DNA of 44,442 nucleotides, taken from positions 1 to 44,442 of the forward strand of contig MU624592.1 of NCBI GenBank assembly GCA_025349905.2, read 5' to 3'. Below are positions 9,621 through 19,862 of the stretch, piece by piece. This stretch comes from Blastocladiella britannica (lineage: Eukaryota > Blastocladiomycota > Blastocladiomycetes > Blastocladiales > Blastocladiaceae). The position numbers were made by a program, and so were the translations under genes. The notes beneath the pieces were generated by a model. It was not told where the DNA came from. It made no database searches and saw nothing but the letters and a program-made list of their open reading frames with translations. The number at the start of each line of letters is the position of its first letter. Within the stretch, counting starts at the first letter, position 1.

Positions 9621-11258
9621 CTAGCACGCGGCCGGATCCCGCATCTCCAACGCCCACCGCTTGGCCACCGCCAGCCCGCGCTCCACGCGCTCCCGGACCC
9701 GCGAGTCAGGGTACACTTCCGCGAGCCACGTATCGTCCTCGGCCGACTCAGCCGCAACTGCCGCCAGTTCGGCGGCATAGTGCCGCGCCACCTCGTCCTT
9801 GGTCATCGGCACCACGTTCCACGGCTCAATGACCCCGCCCGCGCGCCGCGCAGCACGCACCCGCCACACCGCCAGCGCCAGCTTCTGCTCGACGCGGCCC
9901 GACACCGCCGACCGGTGGCCAAACAGGTCGTCCACGACCATGGCGGCGTCGCGGGACGACACGCGCATGATGGGCGAAGTAGTGGTCAGGACCGTCACGG
10001 CGTCCTTGGCCAGCTCGCGGGCCATTTTGGCGGGCTCGCGTGACCGCGACGTGGCCAGTGGGGCCGACGGGGATGGCCACTGCGCCAGGGTCGTCAGCAC
10101 GTACGCTGCCAGCGCATTGCCAAACAGCGCCGGCAGCGGGCCGAGAACGGGTAAGATGGACGCGCGGAATGTCGGCAGCGGCGCAAACTCGGCCATATCG
10201 GTTGATGTACCTGCTTCAGGCTCCTGATCGCCACCAGGAGCAATGAGGCCGAGTCCGGGGGTGGCACGTTCGGTCGAGTACACGACGGTGACGCCCGTCT
10301 CGATCCCGTGCTCGCGGCGCAGCAGCGCACGCACCGCACGCGCCAGCGGGTCCTCGGTAGTCTCGGAAATATCGGCGACGCGCACTTTCGTCGGGTCGGC
10401 CTTGGCGCCGGAGCCCATCGACGACACCACGGCGATCCCGCGGGCGTGGCAGAACGTGAGCAGTGCGGCTTTGGTGGGCAGGTGGTCGATGCAGTCCAGG
10501 ACAAAGTCGGGCTTCTCCTCGCTGTCATCATCGCCAGAAAAGAGGAGCAGCTTGGCCTCAAGCCCGCGCTCAAACATGCGGCGCACGGGCTCAACGACGC
10601 ACCCGGGCGCAGCGGCGCCCAGAGCGCGGGCCATGGCGTCCACTTTGGGCAACCCGACGTCCGCGTACGTGGCCACCGCGTGCCGGTTGAGGCTCGACAG
10701 CGTCACCATATCGAAATCAATGACGCGCACCCGCCCAACGCCCGCACGCGCTAGCATGTGCGCGGCGTGCGACCCGACACCGCCCACACCCACCACCACC
10801 ACCCGCGCTGCACGCACACGGGCCATTCCGGCCTCACCCAGGAACACATAGTGGCGCGCCAGTTGCTCGCGGACCAGGGCAGGATCAATGGTGGACGAGT
10901 TTGCGCGTTGTGGTGGCGGCGGCGGCGGGGACGGCGCGTGCTGCGATGCACCGTTGTTGCTATCCGCCAGCAGGTCCCACTCTTCGGTGGCGGCTGCGTC
11001 AAGAGAGTCGAGCGCGTGCTCGGGCAGTTGCAGGTGAAGGAGTGCGGCCGAGTTGGAGGCAGCAGCAGAGGGCGGGGAGGCCGAGAGCGCGCGTCGTAGC
11101 TGTGAGCGTTTGAGGTGCTTGCGCCAGGCTTCGATGGCAGAAAGGGCGGCGGCGGTGGCCACGGCCGAGACGGCGGCGGCGGTGATCGCCGCGGTGCGTG
11201 GGGAGGGCGAGGCCAGGGCCGCGGGCACGTCGCGCAATCGGTCCAGGAGGACGTTCAT
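9621..11258 (-). CDS. TCD1: tRNA threonylcarbamoyladenosine dehydratase (Tcd1/Tcd2, TcdA/CsdL family), 545 aa
   Basis: E1-like ATP-dependent enzyme that cyclises t6A37 to ct6A in ANN-decoding tRNAs; the yeast paralogues sit on the mitochondrial outer membrane. It is a single uninterrupted reading frame, an exception here. An Ala-rich hydrophobic helix at residues 23-45 fits an N-terminal membrane anchor. The ThiF/MoeB Rossmann nucleotide-binding motif VVVVGVGGVGS is followed by RVRVIDFD and the SSLNRHAV segment. Downstream are DFVLDCIDHLPTKAALL, VVSSMGSGAKADPTK and ISETTEDPLARAVR, all characteristic of TcdA relatives rather than ThiF or ubiquitin E1. The paralogue assignment (Tcd1 or Tcd2) is arbitrary. 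The divergent INTS2-like start lies only 49 bp away. Confidence 0.85.
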   Translation of the reverse strand: MNVLLDRLRDVPAALASPSPRTAAITAAAVSAVATAAALSAIEAWRKHLKRSQLRRALSASPPSAAASNSAALLHLQLPEHALDSLDAAATEEWDLLADSNNGASQHAPSPPPPPPQRANSSTIDPALVREQLARHYVFLGEAGMARVRAARVVVVGVGGVGSHAAHMLARAGVGRVRVIDFDMVTLSSLNRHAVATYADVGLPKVDAMARALGAAAPGCVVEPVRRMFERGLEAKLLLFSGDDDSEEKPDFVLDCIDHLPTKAALLTFCHARGIAVVSSMGSGAKADPTKVRVADISETTEDPLARAVRALLRREHGIETGVTVVYSTERATPGLGLIAPGGDQEPEAGTSTDMAEFAPLPTFRASILPVLGPLPALFGNALAAYVLTTLAQWPSPSAPLATSRSREPAKMARELAKDAVTVLTTTSPIMRVSSRDAAMVVDDLFGHRSAVSGRVEQKLALAVWRVRAARRAGGVIEPWNVVPMTKDEVARHYAAELAAVAAESAEDDTWLAEVYPDSRVRERVERGLAVAKRWALEMRDPAAC

Positions 11259-11307
11259 TTTTTATCTTCTCTTTTGGTTTTTTCAAAGAGGGAAATCGAC
11301 AAAGAGA

Positions 11308-14191
11308 ATGTGCGTGTGCTGCCTGCCACTTGCCACACCCACATCTGCCGAATAAGAATAAGAGGAACTGACACTCGTATACAATACAACAGGAGCAGCA
11401 CCATCATTCACGGCACCAGCAATATCAACGACAGCAGCAACGGCAACAACAGTGACAACGAGGGCGCCTGGAGCTCGGAACGCCTCGAGGATGCCGAGCG
11501 CGAGCTGGAGCAGCAGATCGACCTGCTCAAGGTCACGCTGGCCACCGTGCTGCTGCCGACCCTGGCCCGGTTCGCGGGGCGGAGGCTTGCTTCCAAGTGT
11601 ACCGCTTTCTCTTTTTCTTTCTCTTTCATGTCTTTTTGAGTCTCATCCAATCAATTTCTGCACTAGTCTTCCCCCACCTGCTGGAAAAGTGGCTGCCGGC
11701 CGCTTTTTAAAAGAATTTCTGAATAATATAATGGATTCTCTTTTTGTTGTCGAGGTATCATTTTTTACTTTGCCATAATCAGCTAAATGGAAATGGTGCC
11801 CTCACTTGGGTGTTTTATAAGTCCAAAATTGTGCAATTGCTTGCTCTCGCGGCCCGGGGCCAGTTCGGACTTGCTCACAGCGACGCATCGGCTGATCCAG
11901 AATTGGTATGAATACATCATAATATGCCTCAAAACCGTACTTAAATACTTCTTTATAAGAACAGAATGACTTTGGCAGCGTCTTGATCTTGCCTCCACCG
12001 GTTCCATTACTCGACCTGATCGAGTACGTATACATCGAGAGCAAACGCTTCACTACTGCTGATCTCATATAAACGTAACATGACACAGGTCGGGATCCAG
12101 TTACCTGACACCCAGCCCGAAGCCGCTACCGGGAGACGCTTCCCTCCATGAGATCCGGCTCGCGGCGTTTGCTTGTGCCATTGCGGGACTGCAGAGCCAT
12201 CAATGCGTAAGCCTGCCGGCTTTGCGATTGGCAACTCCCGACCTGCTGGCCCGACTGCTTGCGTACTCGATCGTGGCCCGACCGTCTTGCATGACCGCGC
12301 TGGTGTTGATCCTGGCCAAAATCAAGGGCGAGCACGTGGCGGACCGCGTGCAGCTCTGCGCCAACTTGCTCAGCATCGGTTCGACGCCCAAACTCGCGGC
12401 CACCTTTCGCAGACATGTGCTACGACACTGCAAGCAGCTTTCGTACACGGCGCCGCTTGTTGATCCCGATTTCGTAACGGTGGTCCTTGCCCAAGACCCC
12501 GATTGGGTGTTCCGCTGTTCGCCACGAGTGATCAAAAGCACCTGCCAAATCGCCATGGACCGGGTTGTCGCTCTCCACCCGACTTGGCGCCAGGATGTGA
12601 GGTTGGCAGCCCTTTGCGCTTTGCTTTCGGCCTCGGGAAGCTTTTCGCCCACCGAGACTACGGCCATGGCCGATGCGGTCGCAGAGCACGAGCTGCCCGC
12701 CATTGGAGCGTTGTTCCTGGGCACTTTGGGCTACTTGCCCGTGTGGCCCGACCGCACGCTGGTGTTGAACTGGCTAGTGCAATCGCCGTCGTTACGCACG
12801 CTCTGCCGACACACCGTGGTTGGCGACTGGGCGCAGGTCGTCGCATGCTGCGGTCAATGGCTGGAAGCCGGTGCGCAATTCGCATTACCACAGCCGCCAT
12901 TGTTGGCCGAACGGCTGCGCAGCCTCGCGCTCGACACGCACCTTGCCGCACCGCTCTCGGCCCTTTCCACCCCGGACCATTACTTTAACCTCTTGGTCTC
13001 GGGGTCCGACGAGGACGTTTCGGCTGCTCTCAGCGTCCCACCACCGGCAACTGCTCGCGGTAGTGAGGGCCATCGCGCGCTGGTGGACCAGTGCCGGTCG
13101 CCCGGCGGCATGCGGATCCCATGGACGTATCACTTGCAGCGCCCGAGAAGGGACGCGGCGGCTTACTTTGCGCTGCATGACCTGGCGCCGGCGTTTGTTA
13201 CCCAGTTGCTCAACTTGGACCGGATTCGGCGCCTCAAAAGGTCACCAGAAACATTATCCCAGTATGATCAGTGGCTCTGCCGCTTGGTTCAAGACCCGGT
13301 TACCGCCATTGAGACGCTGGCGGCCGATTTGGCTCGCCCACCCCCAACTTTTCAGCACATTCTCGAGCAACCGACGCTCTTGACTCGCTGCCTTGCCGTG
13401 CTGGATGTCCGAAAGGTGCTTGCCGCGCTGGGCACGCTGTTTACGTTGCCGGCGTTTCCGCACCAGGCCAAAAGCGAATGTTTTGTGCACTTGCTGGAAT
13501 ACGCACATTCTCTCAAAGGTATGTCATATATTGATCGGTTTTTCCATTCTATTGACTGAAATGCGCATCCCCCAGACACGGTCCTGAGCAAGGAAGTAGC
13601 CGATTTCATGAACCAAACGTTTATGCAAGAGTCGAGCTTGCTGGAATTCGTGGTAGCGCGCCGGTTCTCGCTTGCAGCCGTTCCGTACTTTGCCAAAATC
13701 CCAAGTGCCCGTGCGCACCCTTTTCCTATTCACTGCGTCGATCAGTAGAGAGCGAGTAACTCATAAAGAGAAAATAAATAGATATTCTCCGCTTGCGACA
13801 CGCCGGTGCGCTTCGAGCCCAGCCGCTGCTGACCCTATGCGTTCTCTCGGGCCTTGCCGCTGAGTATCCGCTCCCCGACAGCCACGCGCTGGCAAAGCAC
13901 CACTTGCTTCCGCGGATATTCGAGCAACTTCACTTGCTCATCCAAACTCCGTCCACACGATCAACTCATGGCCCCGCTCTCTTCGATGCTTTGGTGACAC
14001 TGTGCCAGGGGTACCCGGACCTGATTCCGCTCGTGCAACCGCAGGTGCTGGGGCTCAAGAGGATGTACACGCACGCGATGGTGGTCAACCCTAGCGATCG
14101 GGCGCTCGCGGACCAGTACGACGCGCTGATGGCCGCGGTGGATCGGATCGCATGGGTTCGAGCCGACGAGGTGGTGCACTGCAACCGCTAA
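11308..14191 (+). CDS. INTS2: Probable Integrator complex subunit 2 homologue, about 794 aa, 8 exons
   Basis: Integrator subunit 2 is a nuclear helical-repeat scaffold of the snRNA 3'-processing and transcription-attenuation complex. The phase-consistent model is 11308-11315, 11393-11596, 11667-11688, 11783-11905, 11965-12023, 12089-13518, 13576-13704 and 13782-14191. The first four exons are uncertain; exon 1 is only 8 nt, but its intron has a good CTGAC branch motif. The identification rests on the C-terminal third. KSECFVHLLEYAHSL-D, SSLLEFVVARRFSLAAVPYF and LLTLCVLSGLAAEYPLPDS follow the order and spacing of human INTS2 (EVQCLICCLLHQMYIAD, ELLPLTVAGIPSMHICLDFI, IQLLSHLCIQYALPKS). The N-terminal VLLPTLARF resembles LLLPCLVRM there. 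The protein is shorter than human INTS2 (about 1200 aa). Integrator is lost from most Dikarya. Confidence 0.6.
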
Positions 14192-14247
14192 ATTGATATA
14201 TATTTTTTTATAAAGAGGTTGTTAGTTGTGCTCTTTTCGGTTTCCCT

Positions 14248-16010
14248 CTAATACCCCATTCTTGACAGCCGCGACGCATGCTCCACGTAGAACCCGGGCG
14301 CATCAAAGTTTTGGTACAGGCGCGCCGAAACAAATCGGTTCGTTAGCGCATAGTGATCGCACGGCAGGGTGCCTTAGTATAAGGGAGATGTGAGATGCAT
14401 GTGTGAAGTCACCAATCGAAAAAAAATTAACGTACCAAGGTACAGTCCCCACCGCGCCGAGTCCAGTGAAACAAGTCCGTCATTGTGGCCCTGTGCGCGT
14501 TTCACGATTTCGTACGGGATGCTTGCCCAATCAATGCCAACATGTCAGTTGATCGAAACGATAATGAGAAATGAAAAATAATAAATAACGAACCGGAGTG
14601 GAGCATAGATGGGCAAATCCGGCGCCGATGCTCCATACGAGAGGTACGACGTATCCGGAACGTCAGGAACCTGCTCGTTAAACAGCTTGGCGTGCCCTGG
14701 ACAACGAAAAAAGTACTTGAGACAGATGATCCAAATCAACGGAAAAAAAAAAAATTAGAGCGTACATGTGGTCAGACACGCATAGGCCGGGAAATCGAGG
14801 CCCAGGGTTTGCACGACCCCACTCAACGGATGGTTGGCGTGCGGATCGTACCGGCGGAGCCGTTCCACAAACGGGTGCTCGCCATTCGAGTGCTGCTGCT
14901 GCAGGTGTGCGAGGTGCTCGGGGGTTTCGAACGATCCGAGGTTCTTTGATACGCCGAATCTGATCGGTGTACTTTACACATCAATGCCTTGGGTTCAAAA
15001 AAGAAAATGAAAAAGAACGTACACGGATGCAAACCAGTCCATCATCGGGCTTCCGCGATGCGGCGTCGAAACGGTGGTCAGAGAGTGAATCTTGGTCCCA
15101 GCGGGAAGTCCTACCTGGGAAAGGAGATATCGAGCATCCAACCCGCCCATCGAGTGGCATACCAGATTTGCGTGTTGGATCTGACTCTTTTGCAAGAAGC
15201 GATACAGTGCCAGGGCTCGGGCATGAATGTTGTCGGCACTGATACAAGAGCGAGGGTCAGATGACGGTGCCATCAACGAAGAAGGAATATGGACGCGCAC
15301 ATATATGCACGCACACATTGTACTTACCTCGGGACGCGAGCGACATACACATCGCAGCCGATACCGCGAAGTGCATCGACAATTCCTCGCCAGTACTCGA
15401 TGCGCAGCCGCAAGAACTGGGTTTCGTCAAATCCAAACAAGCCGTGGCACAATACAATCGGGTGCATTGGTGGTTGGTAATGTGTTGCAATCCGGTACTC
15501 AGCCATTGTAATAGCGGTCGTCGTTGTCTTTGGTGTCGTTCTGGTTGTTGCTGCTGCGGACGAAGAAGTAGACGGCAATTGGGAATTCGGTTCCTCCACG
15601 TCAACGGCGGGTGGTTCTACTGGCACCGACAAAGGCTGAGTACCATGAGACGGTGGTGCAGCGGGCGGGCGATTACCGGCAGCAGCGGCCACGGAAGGCA
15701 TCCGGGCCACCATGCCAAGTGGCTCAGCAACGGACACGGCACCACCACCAGGCGCAACCAGCGGGACAGGATCGGCGGCGGCGGTAGATTGCCATTTGGA
15801 GTGCAGGTAGGCAAGAAACACCAGCAGCGGACCATGTAGCGAGCGGCGTACTCCGGGCTGGGGAGGAGCAGCGGTCCGCGCAACACCACCGGGCGCTGAC
15901 GAAGTGGTTGGTGGGTGGTGCACCGCCGAGAGTCGGGACGCGTGCAAGTTTCGGGCCGAGCGCAGGTGGCCGAGAGCGCGGTGGAGCAGACTTGCACTGG
16001 CAGCAGTCAT
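14248..16010 (-). CDS. TGL2: Triacylglycerol lipase, TGL2-like, 468 aa, 6 exons
   Basis: Alpha/beta-hydrolase acting on tri- and diacylglycerol, mitochondrial in yeast (Tgl2). Exons are 16010-15328, 15238-15023, 14959-14766, 14696-14594, 14521-14436 and 14372-14248, and the total is an exact multiple of three. The N-terminus is rich in Arg/Ala/Ser with few acids, like a mitochondrial presequence. The fold starts at HPIVLCHGLFGFD (oxyanion region). The nucleophile Ser lies in CHSMGGLDARY (classic GHSMGG with Gly to Cys). The acid is probably the Asp of GHNDGLVSLDSA, and the His is in CDHYALTNRF, as in fungal TGL2. A Pro/Ala/Thr-rich linker separates the presequence from the enzyme. It ends 56 bp from the convergent INTS2-like gene. 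Confidence 0.82.
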
Positions 16011-16223
16011 TTTTCCAGTTTTGTAACATCGGAGGAGAAAATTTATTATTGCATAGAGTACAAAAGGAAAAATAACGCGTCCTCGCCCTCGAGTCCGGGG
16101 TCCCGAGGACATATAGCACGGCAGTGGGAGCGAGGAAAGAAGGGATGGGAGGACAGCATCAACAAACAACAAGAAATCAATACATCAACAACAACCGAAG
16201 ACTCACATGGCAACGGTTTTACT

Positions 16224-16850
16224 TTACTCGGCCTTGGAGCGGCCAATCGGCTTGAGCAGCTGGCCCTGACGCCCGTCGCGACCGATTGCCGTCGAGAACA
16301 CGGCGGCCGACACCACCACCGTGAGCAGCGACGCCCAGGCGGCGGCGTATGCGGCAAAGTTGATGGCGGCAATTGCGCCGGTGTACGGCACGTGGTGCAG
16401 CGCGTCGCCACCACCGGCGACCGCAGACGCGGCGGCGGCAAACAGCAGGTTCTGCGCCATGTCGAGCAGACCGGCAGCAATCGGAATCAGCGGCAGCGCG
16501 TGCATGGGCCCCGCGGCCAGTCCGGTCGGTGGGGTGCGCAACAGGGACGAGGTGGCAACGGCTCCAGCGCCGGCCATCAGCGGCGACGCCAGCAGGGCGG
16601 TCAACACGGCTTGGCGAACGACGGCCGACGGGGTGGCGGTGCCGTGGACCGAGGAGGTGATGGCGGCGGCGGCGTCCGACGGCGATCGGAGCACGGTGCG
16701 CGTCGGCAGGATGTAGTGGGCGTCATCGGCCGACAGTGGGGCCAGCGACGAGGAGGCGTGCAGGGTGAGCAGCGGCGACACGACGAGGTAGGCGACGATG
16801 AGGCCGATGAAGAGGGGCCAGGAGCGGGCAGAGGCGAGGGTCGAGAGCAT
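16224..16850 (-). CDS. Small membrane protein of unknown function, 208 aa
   Basis: Single exon. The ATG at 16850 follows an A/T-rich leader and opens with a short polar N-terminus and a strong hydrophobic segment (residues 12-32, PLFIGLIVAYLVVSPLL) that could be a signal anchor. A luminal-type loop of about 50 residues follows. There are then three to four further hydrophobic, Ala/Leu-rich segments at about residues 70-95, 108-130 and 145-175, and a basic tail (GRDGRQG, KPIGRSK). I recognise no family. Upstream in-frame codons reach further 5', but that sequence is low-complexity and leader-like, so the shorter start is preferred. It is divergent from the nibrin gene with a 639-bp upstream region. 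Confidence 0.6.
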   Translation of the reverse strand: MLSTLASARSWPLFIGLIVAYLVVSPLLTLHASSSLAPLSADDAHYILPTRTVLRSPSDAAAAITSSVHGTATPSAVVRQAVLTALLASPLMAGAGAVATSSLLRTPPTGLAAGPMHALPLIPIAAGLLDMAQNLLFAAAASAVAGGGDALHHVPYTGAIAAINFAAYAAAWASLLTVVVSAAVFSTAIGRDGRQGQLLKPIGRSKAE

Positions 16851-17489
16851 TTTTTTATTACTTTTTGTTGTTGTTGTTGTGGCAGAGTGGCGAGGAAGAG
16901 ACGCGTTTTTCAAACAAAAAAAAAGGGCGACACGCCTGTCACAACCAATCCGGAAATCCAAGGAAATGGGAAAAAGCTGAAACAACGTGATCTCGATCCT
17001 GTACAACTGCTGTACAGGTATGCCAAAAGGGAAGGCAAATCGAGAGCGGGTGGGGTATAAGCCCAGTTGGAAGGTAGAGGGGGGTTTGGGGTGGGCCAAA
17101 TTATGACATGGCCCGAGGAAGAGGAGAAAAGAAAAAGCAGGAAAAAGAAAAGGAGAGAGAGGAGCGACAGCCAAAAATCCATTGGAAAAGTGTTCTGCAA
17201 GTCCATTGGAAAAGGTGATCAAGTCCGATTCCTGAGGAAAATGAAGAAAACATCCAAAGGAAACATGGCAGCGTCAACGGCTTAGCCAAACAACAATCCA
17301 GCGGAAAAAAAGTGGGATTTTTATTGCGGAATCGGAAAAGTTTGGCGGATTCTGGGTGACGTTCCAGTTTCCTGCAGATAGTATCTTGCCCTGTTTATCC
17401 TGAAGCTTTTTGGCGGAAGACGAGAAAAAAAGCCTCCCGTCCTTTGAAACACATTGACGAAACAGCGTCAATTTCAACAATTTTTTACG
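16851..17489. promoter_or_regulatory. Divergent upstream region, membrane protein / nibrin
   Basis: This 639-bp gene-free stretch separates two divergent starts. It is purine-rich on the plus strand and holds a 13-bp direct repeat (tccattggaaaag) at 17178-17190 and 17202-17214. Each copy contains ATTGG, the reverse of a CCAAT box. Other GGAA/TTCC words are scattered through it. Nothing in it reads as coding. Confidence 0.4.
17178..17214. repeat. 13-bp direct repeat carrying CCAAT-box cores
   Basis: The word tccattggaaaag occurs at 17178 and again at 17202, a 24-bp period, or roughly two helical turns. This fits paired binding sites for a CCAAT-box (HAP/NF-Y-like) or other factor; that is inference. 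Confidence 0.6.
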
Positions 17490-19795
17490 ATGCCCTGGTT
17501 CGCTGCATTTACCAAGCTCGACGAGAAAGGATTACCGACTGTCCCGCTGATCGGTTGGCACCACGTTATTATTTTGATACCCTCGTCTGTATTGCTCCAC
17601 TGACTCACTCACTCAATATCTACAAATAGCCTGCATCCAGCTCCTGGAACGCGGCTGCGAGCTTACCGTCGGCCGCAAAGCTTGCGACTTTGTTTTTGTC
17701 GACCACACCGTCTCCAGGCACCAGCTCCGCCTGGTAATTGAAGTGCGTCCTCATTTTTTTCTTTTTTTTTTTTGGTACAAAGATTTGAATGATTTGACTG
17801 ACATACACAAAAAAGGACGGTGACGACGAAGGCAACCTCGTTATCGTCGAGGAAAGCAAAAAACTGACCACCTCTATCGATGGGAAAATCGTCTCGGGCC
17901 GCTTGGTGGTGCGCGACACCGCCACGGTCCATATTGGTAAAGCGGGCACCACCATCCAGCTGCTGCGGCTGCCCATGACCGCACAGCTCGATCCAGCACT
18001 GACGCCCAGCGAGCGAGATACCGCGATCGAGACTCTTGCTGGCCTTGGCGCCACTGTCTCCTCGCCGGGAAGGACGACGGCGTCTCCCGCAACGCATTAC
18101 ATGTCAAACGCGCGACCGGCCTCGATCGCAGCACTCATGGCGCGGGCACGCGGCCTCTATGTGACTCCCCTCACAAAGTTGCGCGACTTCGAGGCCCTCA
18201 CACAGCGGACCGACCTGGTAGGCCCCCTTTGTGACATCGGGCCGGTCCTGGCGGCCCAGCTCACGCTCGGCAGCGCCGCTCCGCTCAACTCGGCGCTCTT
18301 GCAACAACGCAAAATCTGCCTGGACCGCATTGCCGCGGATGAGAGCGAGGCATTTGCCAACTTGATTCAGCTGCTCGATGGCGTGGTCGTGCACTCGCCT
18401 GCATTGGCGGATCTTGTGCTGGACACGAGTGACAAGCGCGCCGAGTTTCTGGCGAGCCTTGACCGGAATATCGCTCCCCCCTCATCGACCGGTGGCTCCA
18501 GCGCTACTGGTATCCAGGCCCTGCGCCGCCCGCTGTTGCTTGGATCTACACAGGCCGGCCGCTCCGCTCGGCCACCGGGTGCATCGGCCTCGGGGTCACT
18601 TGGGGCACGAAGCCTGCTGCACATGCTTTCCGGCGGAGGAGGAGGAGGAAACCTGAACCAGGGCTCCGCTCTCACCTCGTCGACGCAGCTCGCTGCTGCG
18701 TCGCAATTATCGGGTCCGTCGTCGCTTGCCGCCAGCGTCTCGCATGGTCGCAATCCCGGTGGCGGCGGCGGCTCCCTGTTTGGTGGCCAGACCCCAAGCC
18801 GGTCGTTCCGCGTACCGCCTGGGTCGCAACAGCCACCATCAACGCCAAGCTCGACTCCAACATTGTCGCAAACCGTGTCCCTGGCCGCCCAGCTGGGGAC
18901 AAAACGATCGCTCAAGGATATTGGCCTGCCGACACCGGTGCGAACTCGCACGATCCTCGAGCCGACCGTGGAGGAGCTCAGTGATCCTGATGAGGAAGTA
19001 GACTCTCGCCTTTCTAGTCTGGAGAGTGATGCTGGTGGTGATGGGGCGGCGGTGAAGCAAGAGAACGCGGCCCGAGAAAAAGTGGCGGAAGAAGATGCCC
19101 CTCCGCCGCTTACGAGTGGGAATGGCGAAGAGCTTCCCGTTAAGGCCGACGATCGGGTCGTTCTCTTTGTGGCCCTGACCACGTCCCGACGGGTGTCCGA
19201 TACACCGACCCGGTCCGATGACGGCCGCACCTCCACCGTCAAAGATTTCAAGCGGTTCCGCAAGGGCGGTTCTGGAGCTGCAAGGAGGGGCACGCTTCCA
19301 AATATCCTGCCCGTGTGTCTCGCCGGTGGCGCCGATGGCAGTGCTGGCCGTACGACGGCGACGACGTCAACCAACAACTTCACATCCCAATTTACGGCGA
19401 CGATGGAGCCGACCAGGTCGTTGGGCTCCTTTGACGACGATGAACACCGCGCCACCGTGTCACCGACTCTCCACAACTCGGTTGTGCTCCCTGCGCCCAC
19501 CATTCCCGGCGCTCCACGAAATCACAAACGCACTCGGGCCGGCCGACGCGCCGCACTGCTTAGTGACGACGAGGGCGAGGGCGGCGATGATCTTGCTGCT
19601 GCCAGCCAAGCGTTAGACATGTTTGCGTTTGCGCCGCCGTCGCAACAAAGGCGGCGCCGGTTTATGGACCTCGACGACGCGGACGACGACGACGACGACG
19701 ACTCTTACACTGCTCGATCACCGTCACCACCACCGGCGCCAATGGCTCCGAATGCGCGGCGGGCGGCGCGAAAGCGGCTCCTCGACAGTCCATGA
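17490..19795 (+). CDS. NBS1: Nibrin/NBS1-like MRN subunit, 718 aa, 3 exons
   Basis: Regulatory subunit of the Mre11-Rad50-Nbs1 complex, which senses double-strand breaks and recruits ATM. Exons are 17490-17553, 17630-17742 and 17816-19795, phase-consistent. An N-terminal FHA domain shows VGRK (residues 35-38) and VSRHQ (49-53), the phosphopeptide-binding GR and SxxH elements. They are followed by beta strands up to TVHIGKAGTTIQLLRL. A BRCT-like region follows (about 108-210; ETLAGLGATV...THYMSNAR...ITPLTKL-type pattern). The middle is long, Ser/Gly-rich and disordered. Near residues 533-543 is VKDFKRFRKG, a close match to the Mre11-binding KNFKKFKK motif. An acidic segment with hydrophobics (DDEGEGGDDL then ALDMFAF) at about residue 642 resembles the ATM-interacting tail, although more acidic residues follow. 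Confidence 0.85.
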
Positions 19796-19862
19796 GAGAG
19801 TGCAACACAAAAATATAAATACATACAAAAAATCAATCCGACTATCTAATACATATGCTCAA

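Noticed and set aside
11115..11392. Upstream extension of the INTS2-like first exon
   Set aside because: It lies antisense to the TCD N-terminus, lacks an ATG, and a branch motif and acceptor at 11392 mark the exon start.
15915..17060. 381-codon plus-strand frame with Gly/Arg-rich product
   Set aside because: It runs antisense to the lipase presequence and the small membrane protein and is low-complexity without conserved motifs.
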